A stretch of DNA of 64,000 nt from Sipunculus nudus (GCA_026874595.1 CM049310.1:4960001-5024000); one strand, 5' to 3'. Positions 39,522 through 52,939 are shown, numbered from the stretch's first letter. The notes: a model not told the origin generated them from the letters alone. Made by a program: numbers and translations.

Positions 39522-40441
39522 AGAAGGCCGCACACAAAGGGGACGAGACGAGATAGGACTGGACTTGAATCCGGTCCGGTCCGCTCAGTTTGAGGCAGTT
39601 GGTGGATCGGACCGCCAGTCCGGGACCGCTCCGGACCCAGTCCTGAGCGGTCCTGACCATATCAAAATGTTTTGATATTTCAGGACCGGTCCTGAGTGGT
39701 CCGGTCCGCTTGAGTCCGCTCTGTTTGCAGGAGTTTCAGGACTAGCCAGGATCTGGACTTTACCATTGACCAATTAGAGCAGCTCTATGAATCACATGAA
39801 AGACGTACAAATTTGAAGATGGTGAATTGAGAGACGAAAATTGATGTACCCTTTAGCTATAAAAGGAAAATAAAGTTAGTGTTGCTCACCTCATCTATCA
39901 TCTAAATACAACACAAATGATTCACGTGTTATTGCCATTTAGCATAAAAATAACAAACAAAGATGTAATTATGTTGACCATCAATTTGATAGTTAAGTAT
40001 GATCAAACCAGTAGTATTGTATATAAATATATTTATCTATTTTATGTACAAAAACTTAATTTAGAGTGAATAATACTGTGATGTAATACAAAGCAAATAC
40101 GTGATAGCACAATGCCATTGTTTATATTAGTCATTTATGATGACAGGTGAAGTAACCATAAATTAAATAGATTGTAGATATCCAGGTTTATATATACATG
40201 CAAGTATTACCTCAGATAGTGATGCCATAATCTTTGAATGTATGTGTGTATATATAATATAATATAAGCATATCCCTTTGTTTCGATTCTTATTAAAAAG
40301 TCCGATCCGTTCCGGTCCACCCTGTGTGCGACCCCTCCAGGACCGGACCGGACTGGGAAAGATTGCGGCGGACTCTACAGGATTCTCAGTCCTGTGTGGT
40401 CCGATCCGATCTCGTCTTGTCCGCTCTGTGTGCGGCCTGCT
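39522..40441. mobile_element. TIR transposon without coding capacity, 920 bp (PIF/Harbinger-like by TSD)
   Basis: The left end begins AGAAGGCCGCACACAAAG and the right end, reverse-complemented, begins AGCAGGCCGCACACAGAG. The two termini match at 29 of 33 positions. TAA flanks both ends (39519-39521 and 40442-40444), consistent with a 3-bp target-site duplication of the TWA type known for PIF/Harbinger elements. Both subterminal regions are unusually GC-rich with many GGACCGGTCC-like words, while the middle (39780-40260) is AT-rich. No transposase is encoded, so this would be a MITE-like non-autonomous copy. The superfamily assignment rests only on TSD length. Confidence 0.75.
39631..39704. 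repeat. Long imperfect palindrome inside the TIR element
   Basis: The core is a perfect inverted repeat, ATATCAAAA-TG-TTTTGATAT (39659-39678). It is extended outward on both sides by GGTCCTGA/TCAGGACC arms and then CCGGACC/GGTCCGG-type words, giving an imperfect stem of about 35 bp. Confidence 0.8.
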
Positions 40442-40718
40442 TAAGGGGATCATTAGAAAATTGATAACTGATCCACCCTTAGGAGGATGTTCATTGGTAC
40501 AAGTGGTAGGTCTCACAGTATTTCATGTTAGTAAAAAAAACTAAAATTACATCAGAGGTAACCGCAAAAAATGTTACCTATATAAAAATAAGCTATAAAA
40601 CTGGCAGTTCTTAATTCCATATTTTTTAACATTACTGCCTTGTTTTTTTGGTAGTGGCATTGCACATTTTTTTCATACATTAATATATCAGTATCACTTC
40701 CTGCAAAGTTCAAACAAA

Positions 40719-40761
40719 ATGAGATCTATATGATGCCTTGAAGGCATCATATATATCTCAC
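40719..40761. repeat. Near-perfect palindrome with 1-nt centre
   Basis: The left arm GAGATCTATATGATGCCTT (40721-40739) and right arm (40741-40759) are reverse complements at 18 of 19 positions around a single central G. Pairing may extend about two bases further on each side. It might be a foldback insertion, a compact cruciform-prone site or a small hairpin RNA. I see no evidence of transcription. Confidence 0.85.
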
Positions 40762-42600
40762 TTCATATTAACTGTCATATCTGTCATCCATTGCATTAGC
40801 GAAAATTTTAAACAGTGTCAGTTGGGACAGTTGCTGACAGGAGAAACAAGACAGCCTGTTGATTGACTATTAACAAGCAGCAATAATTATAGTGACCACT
40901 TACACTGCCAACAGGGAACTGTTAACCTGCAGTTAAGTTGTTAACTGGATATTGGTCTGCTTGCCAAGCTTATTTTCAATATCATGATACTCCAGTGATC
41001 ATAACCTTCTTAATTCAGTCATTTCTGCCTATCAGAAATCCTCCATAAATACTATTTTGTTTACAGTTATAAGACTTTTTGATAACTTATTTTTTAAATG
41101 ATTCTAATTAATATTTATTAATGGTGCAAGTAAGCTGAGTATATAACTTGTCAGTCCTGTCCTTTGCAGTATCACAAGTTTCCTTTATCGATATAAGCTA
41201 AACAAATTACACACTCATTTGAAACATGATGCTCACAGGCTTCAAACTATCACCTCTTTTTGTGTTTCATTTGCTTAACATGTCTTTATTTACTCCAGTA
41301 TGTGATTCAGTTAATGGTTTTTTTGTGATAAATCATTCCAACTGACCCAGATTGATGTGGCTTGATTATATATACCATTGATCCCCGTTTTGCTGCCTTG
41401 GAAATAAAATAAGACTTATAGCTGAAAATCCTGACTGATTTTTTTGGACAAAACGCAGATTAGGTAAAAACAAGACTCCATGACCCGCCGAAGCGCAGTG
41501 GGTGATAATAGGCAGAGGAAGGAGGCAGTGAATACTAAGAATGTATATTTAATGATACTGCATGTTTATATATTAATTTTATTCATTGTTAATTTTGTAA
41601 AATTTAAAATTAACATTTGTAACTGGCTAGTATGTATTAACAAACTTTTCTGAGTCAGTCATAAACCACGGCCATTTTCACGCCATGACTGACAAAAGAT
41701 TGATGTTCACTCACCAAATTATGCACTTTAATTGTTGTACCTAAATTGAGCATGGCTGAAATACCGGTAAAACATTATTTTAAGATATTTCTGGAACATT
41801 TTGTTTCTTTTTAAATAATATATATATATAAGATGTAAACAAAAGCATACGCTCTACAGCAGTAAACTTGCGTTCTACTACTTCTTCCTATACACATTGT
41901 CAATGGATGGCGCTCAAAGGTCATAACCTCAGAACCAGCTAGTTCCTTAATCATTTAACATGGCATGTTTTGCCAGCATTTGGTTCAAAACATATACAGA
42001 CTAATAAAAACTAAAGATCAACATTTGTAAAAATGTTCAGGTTTTGTTATTTTTGTTTCTTGTCACTGAAAGGAAATGGTGTGATTGTTAGAGTACGAAA
42101 GTGTTGGCTTTTAACCACATAAACTATACTGAATATTTAATCACAGAATAGTTAAATCTAAAATGGAGGAAATATGTCACACATAATATTGATTACTTGT
42201 TTAAATAAAATGGGTACTAATTATAAAAAATCATCAAAGAAATAGGCTTTCAGGTCAGTTTAAGCCAGCTGGCATTTTGCAAGCTAAAAACTCGTCAGCC
42301 ATCTTTTTGTCCAAGCCAGCCGTATTTGTGTGGTTGACACGGGTCTGGGCAGTTAAATATGGAAACACCAGGTTGTTAGAAAGCTGCTTTTATTAGCAGG
42401 CGGTTATCATTTGTTTACTTTGAGATGTGGCGGCAGGTCATGGGAGTCAGTCCAGGGACAAAATATTGACAGGTGATATTGTGGCCTTCAAGTCCAAAAG
42501 TCATTGTCACTAAATACAGTTTATTTCAGGCAAGAGCGACCATGGCCTTGAATAAGGCCAAATTTGGTGACAATTCCATAAAACATTTGATTTCTCAAGG
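40762..42600. other. AT-rich non-coding DNA
   Basis: No ORF of note. A short word CCGCCGAAGCGCAGTGGG occurs near 41485-41502 but cannot be assigned to a family from this window. The rest appears unique and is probably intronic or intergenic. Confidence 0.5.
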
Positions 42601-42654
42601 ACTGTGCTTTAAATCAGGATAATTAAATGTTTTGGATAGGGAAATCTCAGATTT

Positions 42655-43110
42655 GAAAACCGATGACCTTGACTTGACCTTCAAGGTCATATCAGGCAAA
42701 ATCGCAGGATTTATAACTTCTGAAGTACCTTTTATTCTCAAGTCTGGTGACCAATTGTTTCAACCAAGTTTTTGGAGGAGTGTGAAGACCTGTGACCTTG
42801 ACCTTGAAGGTCAAATCTGTGGAAATATAATATTATTGTCAACCCCATAACTTTTGAAGTTCCGCATATTTATCCTTGAAATTTGATACTGTCTTTGTTT
42901 GAACCATGATCTTTGACAAATTCAAAGACTGGTGAACTTGACCTTGATGTTCAGGGGTCAGATCTGTGGAAATGTAGGATTTTTTGTGATCCCCATATTT
43001 TGTGAAGTACTGCATATTTTTCCCTGAATTTTGATACAGCATTTGTTTCAACCAAGCTCTTTGACAAGTTTGAAGACAGGTGACCTTAAACTTGATCTTC
43101 TTGAACTGCC
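42655..43110. repeat. Short tandem repeat (about 130-145 bp units) with TGACCT half-sites
   Basis: About three and a half diverged copies each begin with a TGACCTTGACCTTG-like word (42664, 42793, 42935, 43080). They share GTTTCAACCAAG, CTTTTGAAGT/CTTCTGAAGT, ATCTGTGGAAATGTAG and TTTGACAA. Copy 1 contains TGACCT-TCA-AGGTCA (42675-42689). Copy 2 contains TGACCT-TGACCT-TGA-AGGTCA (42793-42813). These are everted repeats of the nuclear-receptor half-site with 3-bp spacing. A minus-strand open frame across it (42839-43150) is not conserved between copies. Confidence 0.7.
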
Positions 43111-43150
43111 AAATGTCAGGGGACACAATGGCATCTCCGATTCCAGACAT

Positions 43151-46100
43151 TTCTAGTTTACAATAATAACATTTCTTGGAAGCATGGTCTGTTGAATCAT
43201 GCTTAATATTGTATATCCAATGAAATTATAAAGTCTTACATCATCATTACCTCCAGGCAGAGGGTAGCTTGGTATTCACGCCCATTATTATAATAAAGGA
43301 TTAGACTGGTCCCTTCATAATATAATTGGGGTTTGGTCTATTTCTGTTGATAAGCTGTGTGACTCATGTTTGGTCTGTTTGTGTTGTCAGCATTCGCACT
43401 TCATGAATGTCATTGTGGGAGCCCAAACATGCGTTGGGTAAGGTAACTAACACTCCATTAGCTATGAAGACACCAGGTAGCTATGGGCATTGTTTTCAGC
43501 CTAGCCAGTGACGACCTTGACAGGTTTGTATTAACTTTATATTAATATTCTCTGTTGAAAAAAAATCGTCTGCAGTTTCGTTTTCTTCTCAACCTGAAAA
43601 AGATGCAGCTCTTTTACATTAAACCATGTGGTCTGTACAAACTAAAATAAAATATATGTTAGTATGTACATATATGGTTAAACCTGCTGTGTGCAAGAAG
43701 ACAAAGGTACCAATGTTATTCCCAGTAGAAATTATCCACAGGTATGTTTGCCTTCCACACAGTTAATATGACATGACAAATCAGTGGTGGCTTTATTGGT
43801 TCACTATGTGAGGGTCAAACAAAATGGCTCAGGATTTGTAGACTAAGAAAAATAAAAGTCAGTTGACAAGCATGGTTTTTAAAAAGATTTTAAAATGAAA
43901 ATAGCTTTTTTCATTGGAGGATAAGAGAAAGCAATATGAAAAAAGGATTTTTGCAGATGAAATATCCTATTTCCCGTGGCAGTGTTTAAACTGCAGACAT
44001 GGATGTTGAGAGCTGTTAAAATCCATAATAATTTCATGTAAGTGTAGAAAATTACTTGTGTTGCAAGAAGTTTTAATTAGATTAAATAAAAACAGACATT
44101 GGTATTAAAGAAGTATGTCTCTTAGAGACTGAGCTTTATTAATAGTAATATGTGGTGTCTTGTGCTAAAAGCATCTTGAAGAATGTCTTATGATGGCAGT
44201 TTTAAGCTGTGGTGGGCAGGTTCAGGCTGGATTACTGTGATATTAATTGGTCTATAGGTAATCTGCTTATTGAAAAAGTATAACATGGCGATTATAGCTT
44301 CTTGCTGGATCTTTTAGGATGAAGATGTTATAACCTAGATTCCTGAGGCAGAAACTTAACACAGTGCAGTTTACCTGAGATATGAAAATATATTATTTAA
44401 TACCAGTAGGTGAGATGTAATATTTATGCCTTGCCAGTGCCAAGAAATTTAGATCTGGATTTGTGTTTATAGCTCAACTGATGTATGCAATACATTTTAT
44501 ACTTTTGAAGTGATTCCATTAAGAAATCAGACATATTCTCTTGCAGTAATAATTCCATTTATGTATGTTTATATATATGTGTCATGGGTATATATATATA
44601 TGTTTCTATGCATGTTGAGTGGTCCACCAGCGAATGTTTAAAGTAGACTTAGGGCACATACATGGTAAAGAACTTTGTCACAATGAACTGTTCTGTCAGA
44701 TTTTAGAGCTCACAGAGGACTTCAGGATGGTACATGCAAAAAATAATACTTGAAATGAATTGATTCAGAGTTTAATAATCGACCACAGTTTAATCGAGGG
44801 CTTGATACACCCTTATGTATCCTAGGCTTTGTTTCATATTTACTGCATACATGTATACACATCAAATGGATCAGGGTAATCTGTTTTCTAGTTGCATACT
44901 GTATGTATGTTCTTTCAGTACCACATAAATATGCATAATTACTGTATTTGCATATAACAAAATTTATTAAATAAATTGGTATCTAGGGTAAACCTTTATC
45001 AGACCAAGAGATTCTGATATCCAAAGTAAGTGCAAGGCCTTCCAGAATAATCTCACTGCTCACTTCCAGCAGTTTCATAAAATAAAAAATTTAATCATTT
45101 GTAATGTCTCAGATTCTCTAGATAAAAACATCATTGTTTCATATTCAATATTTTGTACAGGTCATGACAATAATTAAAGTTAAAAACTGTGACACACCCT
45201 GACTAGTACTACTGAAATGCACAGGTACATGAAGCTGTCAGACATTTAAAAATCTTGGTTTTCAGCTGGTTGTTTTTGGTATCTCATTGTAATAATTTAA
45301 GGTTTCTTATTATGCAAGAGATTCAATCACCTTGCGTGCAGCCCCTGTCACAGTCAGCTCCCTGCAACACTTTGTTTTGCCAATTGCCAGAAACTCTGGT
45401 GTAAAAACAGGCTTTTTGTCCAACCAGTCAAAAATCTTGTTATGTCAGGCTATTGAATCATGGTATGCCGTTTAAATGGTTTGTCATGGAAATTGGGGCT
45501 GATAATTTAACCTGTGCTCACACTGTATCAGGGGCTAGAGAGGGGAAAAAAAGCAGACATTGTGGTTCCTACTGTCAGAGGTCCATTTGATTCTAGATTA
45601 ATTTAGGTAATCTCCAGTGATAAATATTTTGAATTGTATGATGTTATGGTATTAAGATGGTTCATAAACAGGAGTAACCATAATTGTGCGTTCCTAACTT
45701 AGAACAGTAAGATCTAATACTTCATCAGCTAAGAAAATCAAATTTCAGAATGCCATGTCTTGCTAAAATACAGGAATATTTTAAACTTATGTTCCTGCTG
45801 TAGACCTGTGGTAATCCAGCACACTGACGATTCAGTGACGAATGGTAGTTCTGATAAATCCTTTTGGATCCAGTCTGTCATAGAAGAGTAGACACGGGTC
45901 TGGCCATTCTGGTAACCATGACTTTGTTAGCAAACCTCTGTTTATAAATAAAAAACAGAATATTTATAAGCATTTATTCCTCATATTAGCCTCATACATG
46001 TGCTGCATGTGAGTAGATGAAAACTCCCAAAGTTGTAAACTCCTCTAGGAATAAAACCGTATTGTAACACCTCTGATTTGTTGGCGGTTGAGTTTTGGAA

Positions 46101-46759
46101 AATATTTGTCAGTTATATACATATGGATAATTTAATAAAATAAGCCTGAATAAATCTGAATTAGATGAGGAATGATTACAGACATTGATGATTTAGTGGC
46201 CGAGAATAAAGGTCATGTGACTGTTGTAGATGTGGATTCATTACAATTTACATACCAGGCCAGGGGCATGATCAGTGAGATAAGGTGTCAGGTCTTATCA
46301 GTGTTATGTCAGAGTAAAGTCAAGTGGTCTTATTCTGTAGGTGGCACTGGGTCAGGGTGTTTGTGCTATTGGTATTTTATCTGTGATATTTAACTCTTGT
46401 CACTTCTGTGTAGATGTAAAGAAAGCTTGCATAATTCTGTAAATTCTGTGTAATCATTTAAGGGATCACCAAAAGACATCTTTGGAAGATGTTTGATAGA
46501 ACTTTTTTCCTTTACACCTCCCACGAAAGTGAAGATCGTGTTCTCCTGTTGGAGAGTAGAGTGCAGATCCCAGTGATATCTGAGGAGAATAAATACATTG
46601 AATTTAAGTTTATACCATATTATCTGCATATAAACATCCAAATTGGGAATATGTCTAAATGGAGCTCCATAGCTCTCAGACTTTGAGTTTGAATAACTAA
46701 TTCCATATTAGTAATTCAGTATTTGTGTATCAGTAATATCAGTAAAGATTATGAACTTA

Positions 46760-46760
<1 letters not shown>
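43151..46760. other. Non-coding AT-rich DNA, no gene seen
   Basis: No exon with a recognisable domain. A 73-codon frame at 46172-46393 has no family resemblance. The 13-mer GACACGGGTCTGG occurs at 42337 and again near 45892, perhaps marking fragments of an unidentified dispersed repeat. Confidence 0.5.

Positions 46761-46761
<1 letters not shown>

Positions 46762-46819
<58 letters not shown>
46762..46819. repeat. (TA)n microsatellite
   Basis: About 58 bases of uninterrupted alternating AT. Confidence 0.97.
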
Positions 46820-46822
<3 letters not shown>

Positions 46823-48018
46823 GATTTGATAAAAAAAAGTCCATGATTGATGACAAATGTAAATAGGTCTTTCTGTGTCATGTTGTTCCTGTCATTTGGT
46901 AGACAATGCCATCTGCAGGCCTGGTGAAGATAGAATTGGGGGAGAGGGGAGGGGGGTTCAGCATAATTCAGGTTTATATGTAGAGATTTATATGGCTGAG
47001 GCCTGTGTGCCAGGTATTGTGAGTGGCGTACACCAGCTGTTACATCACTTGTATATGTTTACAACAGTACAGTAATTTGCCTCCAGGAACACACATACTG
47101 TACCCACATGTCTACTTACTCAGTGTCATCACGGGATGGTGATGCCTTTCTGGTTCAGGTCACAGGAGGAATGACTCCGTTACTGACTCATATAGATTGC
47201 TTATAAATCAAGGTAACTTCTGTTTGCTTAAGTTTGTGTCCAGTTTTGTTGATTTTACTGTTACATCTCCAGGGATTCCATGACTTCACACAAGGTTTTC
47301 TTTGGGAGGAAATATGTTATAAATTATATACAGGAGTAGTAGTAATTCACAGTCTGATAAGAAACACTTTGTGAAAAAAGTTTCTTATATTCAAGCCAGT
47401 TATGGGATTTAGTCGTTTGGACAGCATTTTATGGTTAACTCCATATACATTCATGAATTTCTGCATTTTAAATACAGGAGAGGTTCACCAACAAAATTTA
47501 TGACTTTTTCTGTTGCAGCAGCAGTTTTGCGGCTGATTGTGTCATGTAGATCTCACGCTTGTCTCAGTCCAGCAGTATAATTTTCTCTGCTGTCAGTACT
47601 GAGGCAGTCTGATAGGAGTGCTGGCTCCTGTGAGCTGCTGCAGTCACCAGAAAAAAATGACAAGAAAGCAGATGAGCTTTGAACCAATATGGCTGCTTTC
47701 TTAAACACGGTATCGTTTAATGTGCACTCAAAGTCCATAAATATGCCAGCTTCCCCGTTGTGGTTTCCACCTATATTAAGTTATTTAGAATTTAAATGTT
47801 GCCATCAAAACATGTTTATTAACTTTTGGTTTTCACACCTGTGTTATATATATATATATAAGCTGCCATTATGGTATGGATTAAAGGGATTTGGGGGTTA
47901 GTTGTTCTGCCACAACGCCATGTAATATCCAAGAAAGAGCTGCCAGGAATATCTTGCATAATTAATTTGAATTGCATGTAATTCCATCAATAACACTCAA
48001 GTTGACTTTAATTGCCAA
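46820..48018. other. Non-coding DNA, no gene seen
   Basis: Contains a G-rich run near 46937-46958 and a short (TA)n run near 47848-47861. Small open frames here show no domains. Confidence 0.5.
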
Positions 48019-48020
48019 TA

Positions 48021-48974
48021 CAGTGAAACTCCTCTAAGCTGGACACTCAAAGGACTTGAGGAATTTGTCTGCATTAGTGAGTTGTCCTGTTTAGTGGAGT
48101 TTAGCATGTTGCATAAATTCTTCATTGAATGTTACTGATATCCTCTGTTTTGATTATATTTACGCTTATTTTGAAATGCAGAAATTTTATTTAAATCTTT
48201 TTCAAAATACTTTAAATATGCATTTGACATTTATAAAATATAATTATTAAAAAAGGAAAGACAAACACTTTTTTTCTCTCTTTCAACTTCATCAGTTAGG
48301 CCTCACACACACTTATCTAGGCCGCAGTTTCACTTCGACGTACCATGTTTCATCTTCTAAGTAAGCATAGTTCATGGATGTTGCACTAGGTATATAGAAG
48401 ATTGATTATTGACAGCATCCGGACAGCATGGTTATTTGTTAAAGGTTAGTCTTTACAACACATTCACCATAACAAAGTGCAAACCATCTCTAACTAGTTA
48501 AGGCTCCCAATGCACAAACTATGTCTTTGATGGTGGTCCTGTCAAATGAAAAGCTGTTTGATAAAGTAATGATTGTGATATCTACACAATCATAGAAATA
48601 AACAACAATTTTGGCTGTATTTTCACATGTAACATCACGATTGTTCACCAAATTATGCTTGTCCTCGGGCTGTAGCTTTGACAACAAAAGGTCATATGAG
48701 GTTACGACCTCGGATCTCCATCTCCCGGCAGATATATGAACAAAAAATTGAACTCGCGATGTCTGTCCGCTTTAGAGGGTTGAATTATATGTACAGGATA
48801 TGCAGGCGGGACAGGAAAGTTTGTCTGTTGTCCGGGATAGTGAGTTGTCGGCTTTACTGAGTATACGTTAAACATAATACATGTATATAGGCAAATTTGA
48901 AGGGACTGAGATTTAGTGTCCGCATTAGTGAGTTGTCCACCTTACTGAGTAGTCTGCAAGTAGGAGTTTCACTT
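48021..48974. mobile_element. Pogo/Tigger-like non-autonomous TIR element, 954 bp
   Basis: The left end reads CAGTGAAACTCCTCTAAGC and the right end, reverse-complemented, reads AAGTGAAACTCCTACTTGC, matching in the first 13 bases at all but one position. TA dinucleotides flank both ends (48019-48020 and 48975-48976), the expected Tc1/mariner-type duplication. The CAGT-GAA-CTCCTCTAA style is characteristic of pogo/Tigger termini. Subterminal words GTGAGTTGTC and TTTAGTG/TTTACTGAG recur at 48080, 48841 and 48929. There is no transposase. Confidence 0.72.
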
Positions 48975-48976
48975 TA

Positions 48977-51900
48977 TTTATATTAGACAGCCAATTATGG
49001 TACACTACTGTTATTGCTGGTTCCGTTCCAAGTAACATATTGACATAAATATTAATCATATGAATTAATACATCAGTTAAAATTAATAATTATAAATAAA
49101 TAACTTAAGTTACTTTTAAATTAACATTATTTATGCCTTTTTAGGCCCCCACTATATCATTCTTTTATAACCATGTATCTGTGTATCACTGATACAGTAT
49201 AAAAGTTATAAATAACAATTAAAAATGTAGATGTAAATGTTAACATTTAACATATAAATATTAAAATTAAACATATTAAACTGTCTTATCATATCAATCA
49301 GTCATTAATATGTGTGCCTTAATCTGTGTCTGTCACTGATAAATAAATGATAAAAGTATAATTTTGACCTCAGATACAGATGTAATATCAGTCTGAATTA
49401 TGATGTGTTATGTAACGATCAGGAAAAACAGAATATGGTTTATGTATTTGGATAGAGGTCCAAGGTAACCTCTCCTCATTATCACACCTTTGTCTGATCA
49501 TCTGTGAACCACTTAGGACAACACCTTGTCTGTGGAGGCCATTGTATGTCTGAAATTCTCAATCAAGCATGGGCTTGTGCTGTGAAATCAAGGATAGATT
49601 GATATTTTATGAAATTGCCTGCCAGTTGTTTGAATGTTTGACACAGGGATGTACCATAAAAAATACAGCCCACAAGAATTTTCTTTCATATTAGGCCTGC
49701 ACTGTTATGTTGCCCATTTATGTATATGTATTATTTTGTTCAGATCAGCTGATCATAGCAAGACATGGGACATACTGCTGCAGGGCATCCCAGAAGATCA
49801 ATAATGATATTGATAGATCTACGTTCCTTAATGCTTCGTATACGATGCCTGGTTTCAGCTGCACTTAGTAAGCTCTCTGAAGGCACAAGCACAATGCTAC
49901 AGAAGGGGGTAATGTACTTACAGTAGAGATTAATCCATCTTCTGCTTTTATCCCTAGATGTTCTTTACATTTCAGAAGAGTTGCAAGATCTCAAATATTC
50001 ATTTGCTTTCATTGGGGTTTGTGTAGACTGTACAGGATTCCGTCTATGGGTGGGCCCTTCAGGCCTAAGCCCACATTTTTTCTGGAAGGCCTGACAAATC
50101 CTGGCAGAGGAATATGAATTCACATGGCTCCCCAAGTTCAATGGCAAATTACTTTGATAACTCTTACAAACCATCTTATGAATCTTAATTATAAAATAAG
50201 TCATCATTCTAATTACTTATACTCAGTGTCATAATGATGTGATGCAAATAGGTTCACTCGGACTGGGATTCTCTGATATTTTCTTATATGAATTTCATTT
50301 TAATTAGAGTCTTTTTTAACAAGATGCTGGTGTAATATTGTGATTATATTGTGATAATATTTGGTTTGGCTTTGGTCTTTTTAAGTATCCAGCAAAACCC
50401 CTCATGCAAGAAAAAGGCCAACCAATTTAGTTTTGTGGGCCTTTTGAGGCCCATTGATTTAAAATCTAAACAGAACCCTGGACTTGGTTCATGTCCTGGC
50501 ATTTAATTTTTAAATTTACTGTAAAAACCCTCTTTCCAAACAATTAATGGATTTTTGTGATACAAAAGGTTAAATTAGAAAATGTAATACTAGATTGAGG
50601 AGTAATCGTTTAACATACACCCGCCAAGAATGTTCTTGCAATATTCTGTAACTCAGCCGTAAACTTTGCTAATGTATATGTCCCTTTTTCACCAAACTCT
50701 CCACTGTACATTCCCGTCTAGATGCTGTCCTTGGAGTGCTTTCATGTCACTTCCCTGCTCCCTTATAGAGTTCTGACAGATTTATTTCTCTCAGCTTCTT
50801 GAAACCACTCATCGGGGCTGCCATTTTGCATACATTAAACCCTGGATGTCACAGGTTGCATATCGTAATTATTGATGTACCGCTAGTGAAGGCAGTTTGT
50901 GCACCTGTGAACTCCTGATTTGAGGGCCATGTTTATTAAAGATGGCACAGATTGAGATATTATAAACCGTATCAATTTTATAATCACACAGTGTTTCAAT
51001 ATTGACACAGTAAAGCTTTATATTTTTGATTTAATATTCAGAAGGGCAAGAATTGGAATGGCTGCAGTCCTGGTTTGGGCCCGCTTGGCCTAACACTTGT
51101 TTGGCGATATTCATTTGTCAACAGTTACTTGAAATACTCAACGAATGTGAATGTGAAAATAGCTGTGTTATACCCTGTCAGCAGGGATATTCATGCTGGT
51201 ACACAGAAAGTCATTGGACTTCTCAGGAAGTCATTTGAACAGACCTTTCAGTTTGGGTCAGTGAGACAGCAGAGCCTGATTCTAAGAGACACTGAGCACT
51301 GTTTGTGGGAGACAGTGGACCCAGATCTTGGATGAAGCAAGACCTGTTTTTAGGAAAAGTCTATAATTCGCTTCCAAAATACAAATTGACAGAAGCTTGG
51401 CCCAGAAAGCTGACAGCCAAAAAGGTTCACATTTACATATTAGATTACCCTGATAAAGTGAAGCTTAATGACTAGGAAGATAAACTTTAACATGTTCTAG
51501 GTTTAACACCATAAGATTTAAATTAAAAATTTTAATCTAAAAAGGACCTTCAACTTAAAACTTGGACATGTAGGATGTGGTTACATGGAGGTATTTCTGT
51601 CCTTTACTATGGGGTTCCATTGGATAATTCCAAATCAGAATTCCTGTTACAGGCTTTCAGCAAGTGATTGTGGACTGACAGATTGTCCTAAATAAATATA
51701 AATTTACCTTTTAATACTTAAGTTAACCAAGGTTCTTGTTTTGTAAATCATGAATGAGTCCTGATGCTCAGCTTTCTGCTTCATAGTTTAGTTGCCTGAT
51801 CATATGTAAATTCTATGTGTTTTTGTTGCTTTGTATACAGTTAGGGAGATTGAGAGTGATGAATCTGTCACCTTTTATTCTATGTCTTGGTCAGAGAAAT

Positions 51901-52939
51901 AAATCCTGTGTTTTCCATTGATGAATCATATTAGGGAACTAGTGCCCATGGTCAGTTAAAAAGGCTGAAGCCAATAAATCCTGTCCATTTACCTATTATT
52001 GACCAAATTCAGAGTTTTCACATGCCATAGTTAAAAAGAGTACTCATCTACCCTTTTGCTGTATAATGGGTAGTGCCTGAATATCTATTTAAAAGAGAAA
52101 AAGGCAGTCTCCTAGCTAATAATAATACCTAGTCAGTCCATTACAGGACTTGAATAAAACCTTTAGATGAAGAGACCTGCCGTAGCTGAATGATTGAGGG
52201 ATGCTTGGGAAAAGATGCTGGGGAAAGATTTGTGGTAGGATGGTAGTGAGGGAGCTGATATTGATTTTGTGACAGACAACTGGTAAATTGGACATCCAGA
52301 TGTCTGGGAAAGACAGACCTAGAATCGTGCTGTTCTGCCAGCACCTGAATCAGCCATATCTGTCTGCAGCTCACCTGGAATAATCCAGCGCTGCAATCAC
52401 TGCTGCAGTCTGTGGTCACATGTTACGCAAGAGGAGCCATTCAGTCTGATAGTAGAATGTATCTGGTGTCTTCCTTGAATACTTAGCTAATTGCAACATT
52501 TGCAAGGACATGTTAGGGTTTCATTTGTGTCTGTTTGTTTGTCATTGTTGGTCAGGATTACTAAAATTATTGAATGAATATTCACTGAGACTGACATGGT
52601 ATATATATCAGTATATGGGTCAGTGCAAGAGTACTGGTAAGCTTATTGATAGCTGTAGGTTACAGCCTGTAACATGAAAAGATAGGTAAAAAATAGGTAT
52701 CATCTGCATAAAGTGGTTAAAGTTGACTGAACCAAGAGCTTGTCAGGCCACATGGGGCTGCCATCTAGGGTCATATCTAAGTTGCATGTTGAAAATATGG
52801 ATATACCCCTAGTCTGTATATGGTAATATTTTGAGTTACTGATCCTAGTTATTTTGGGGACAGCTCGCAGGGAACCTGATTGATGGAATTTCCATGGTGG
52901 TCTCGCAGTAACTGCATCACTATGCATGATTTAAACTGT
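48977..52939. other. AT-rich non-coding DNA, no gene seen
   Basis: I examined both strands for exons and found only short open frames without domains. 48990-49330 is especially AT-rich. Part of the presumed Rab14 first intron if the upstream exon lies further left. Confidence 0.5.

Noticed and set aside
42839-43150. A 103-codon minus-strand frame
   Set aside because: It lies across the TGACCT repeat; other copies of the repeat do not keep the frame, and no domain is seen.
42337-45905. GACACGGGTCTGG direct repeat at 42337 and about 45892
   Set aside because: Only 13 bases match and the flanks differ, so it is not enough to define an element.
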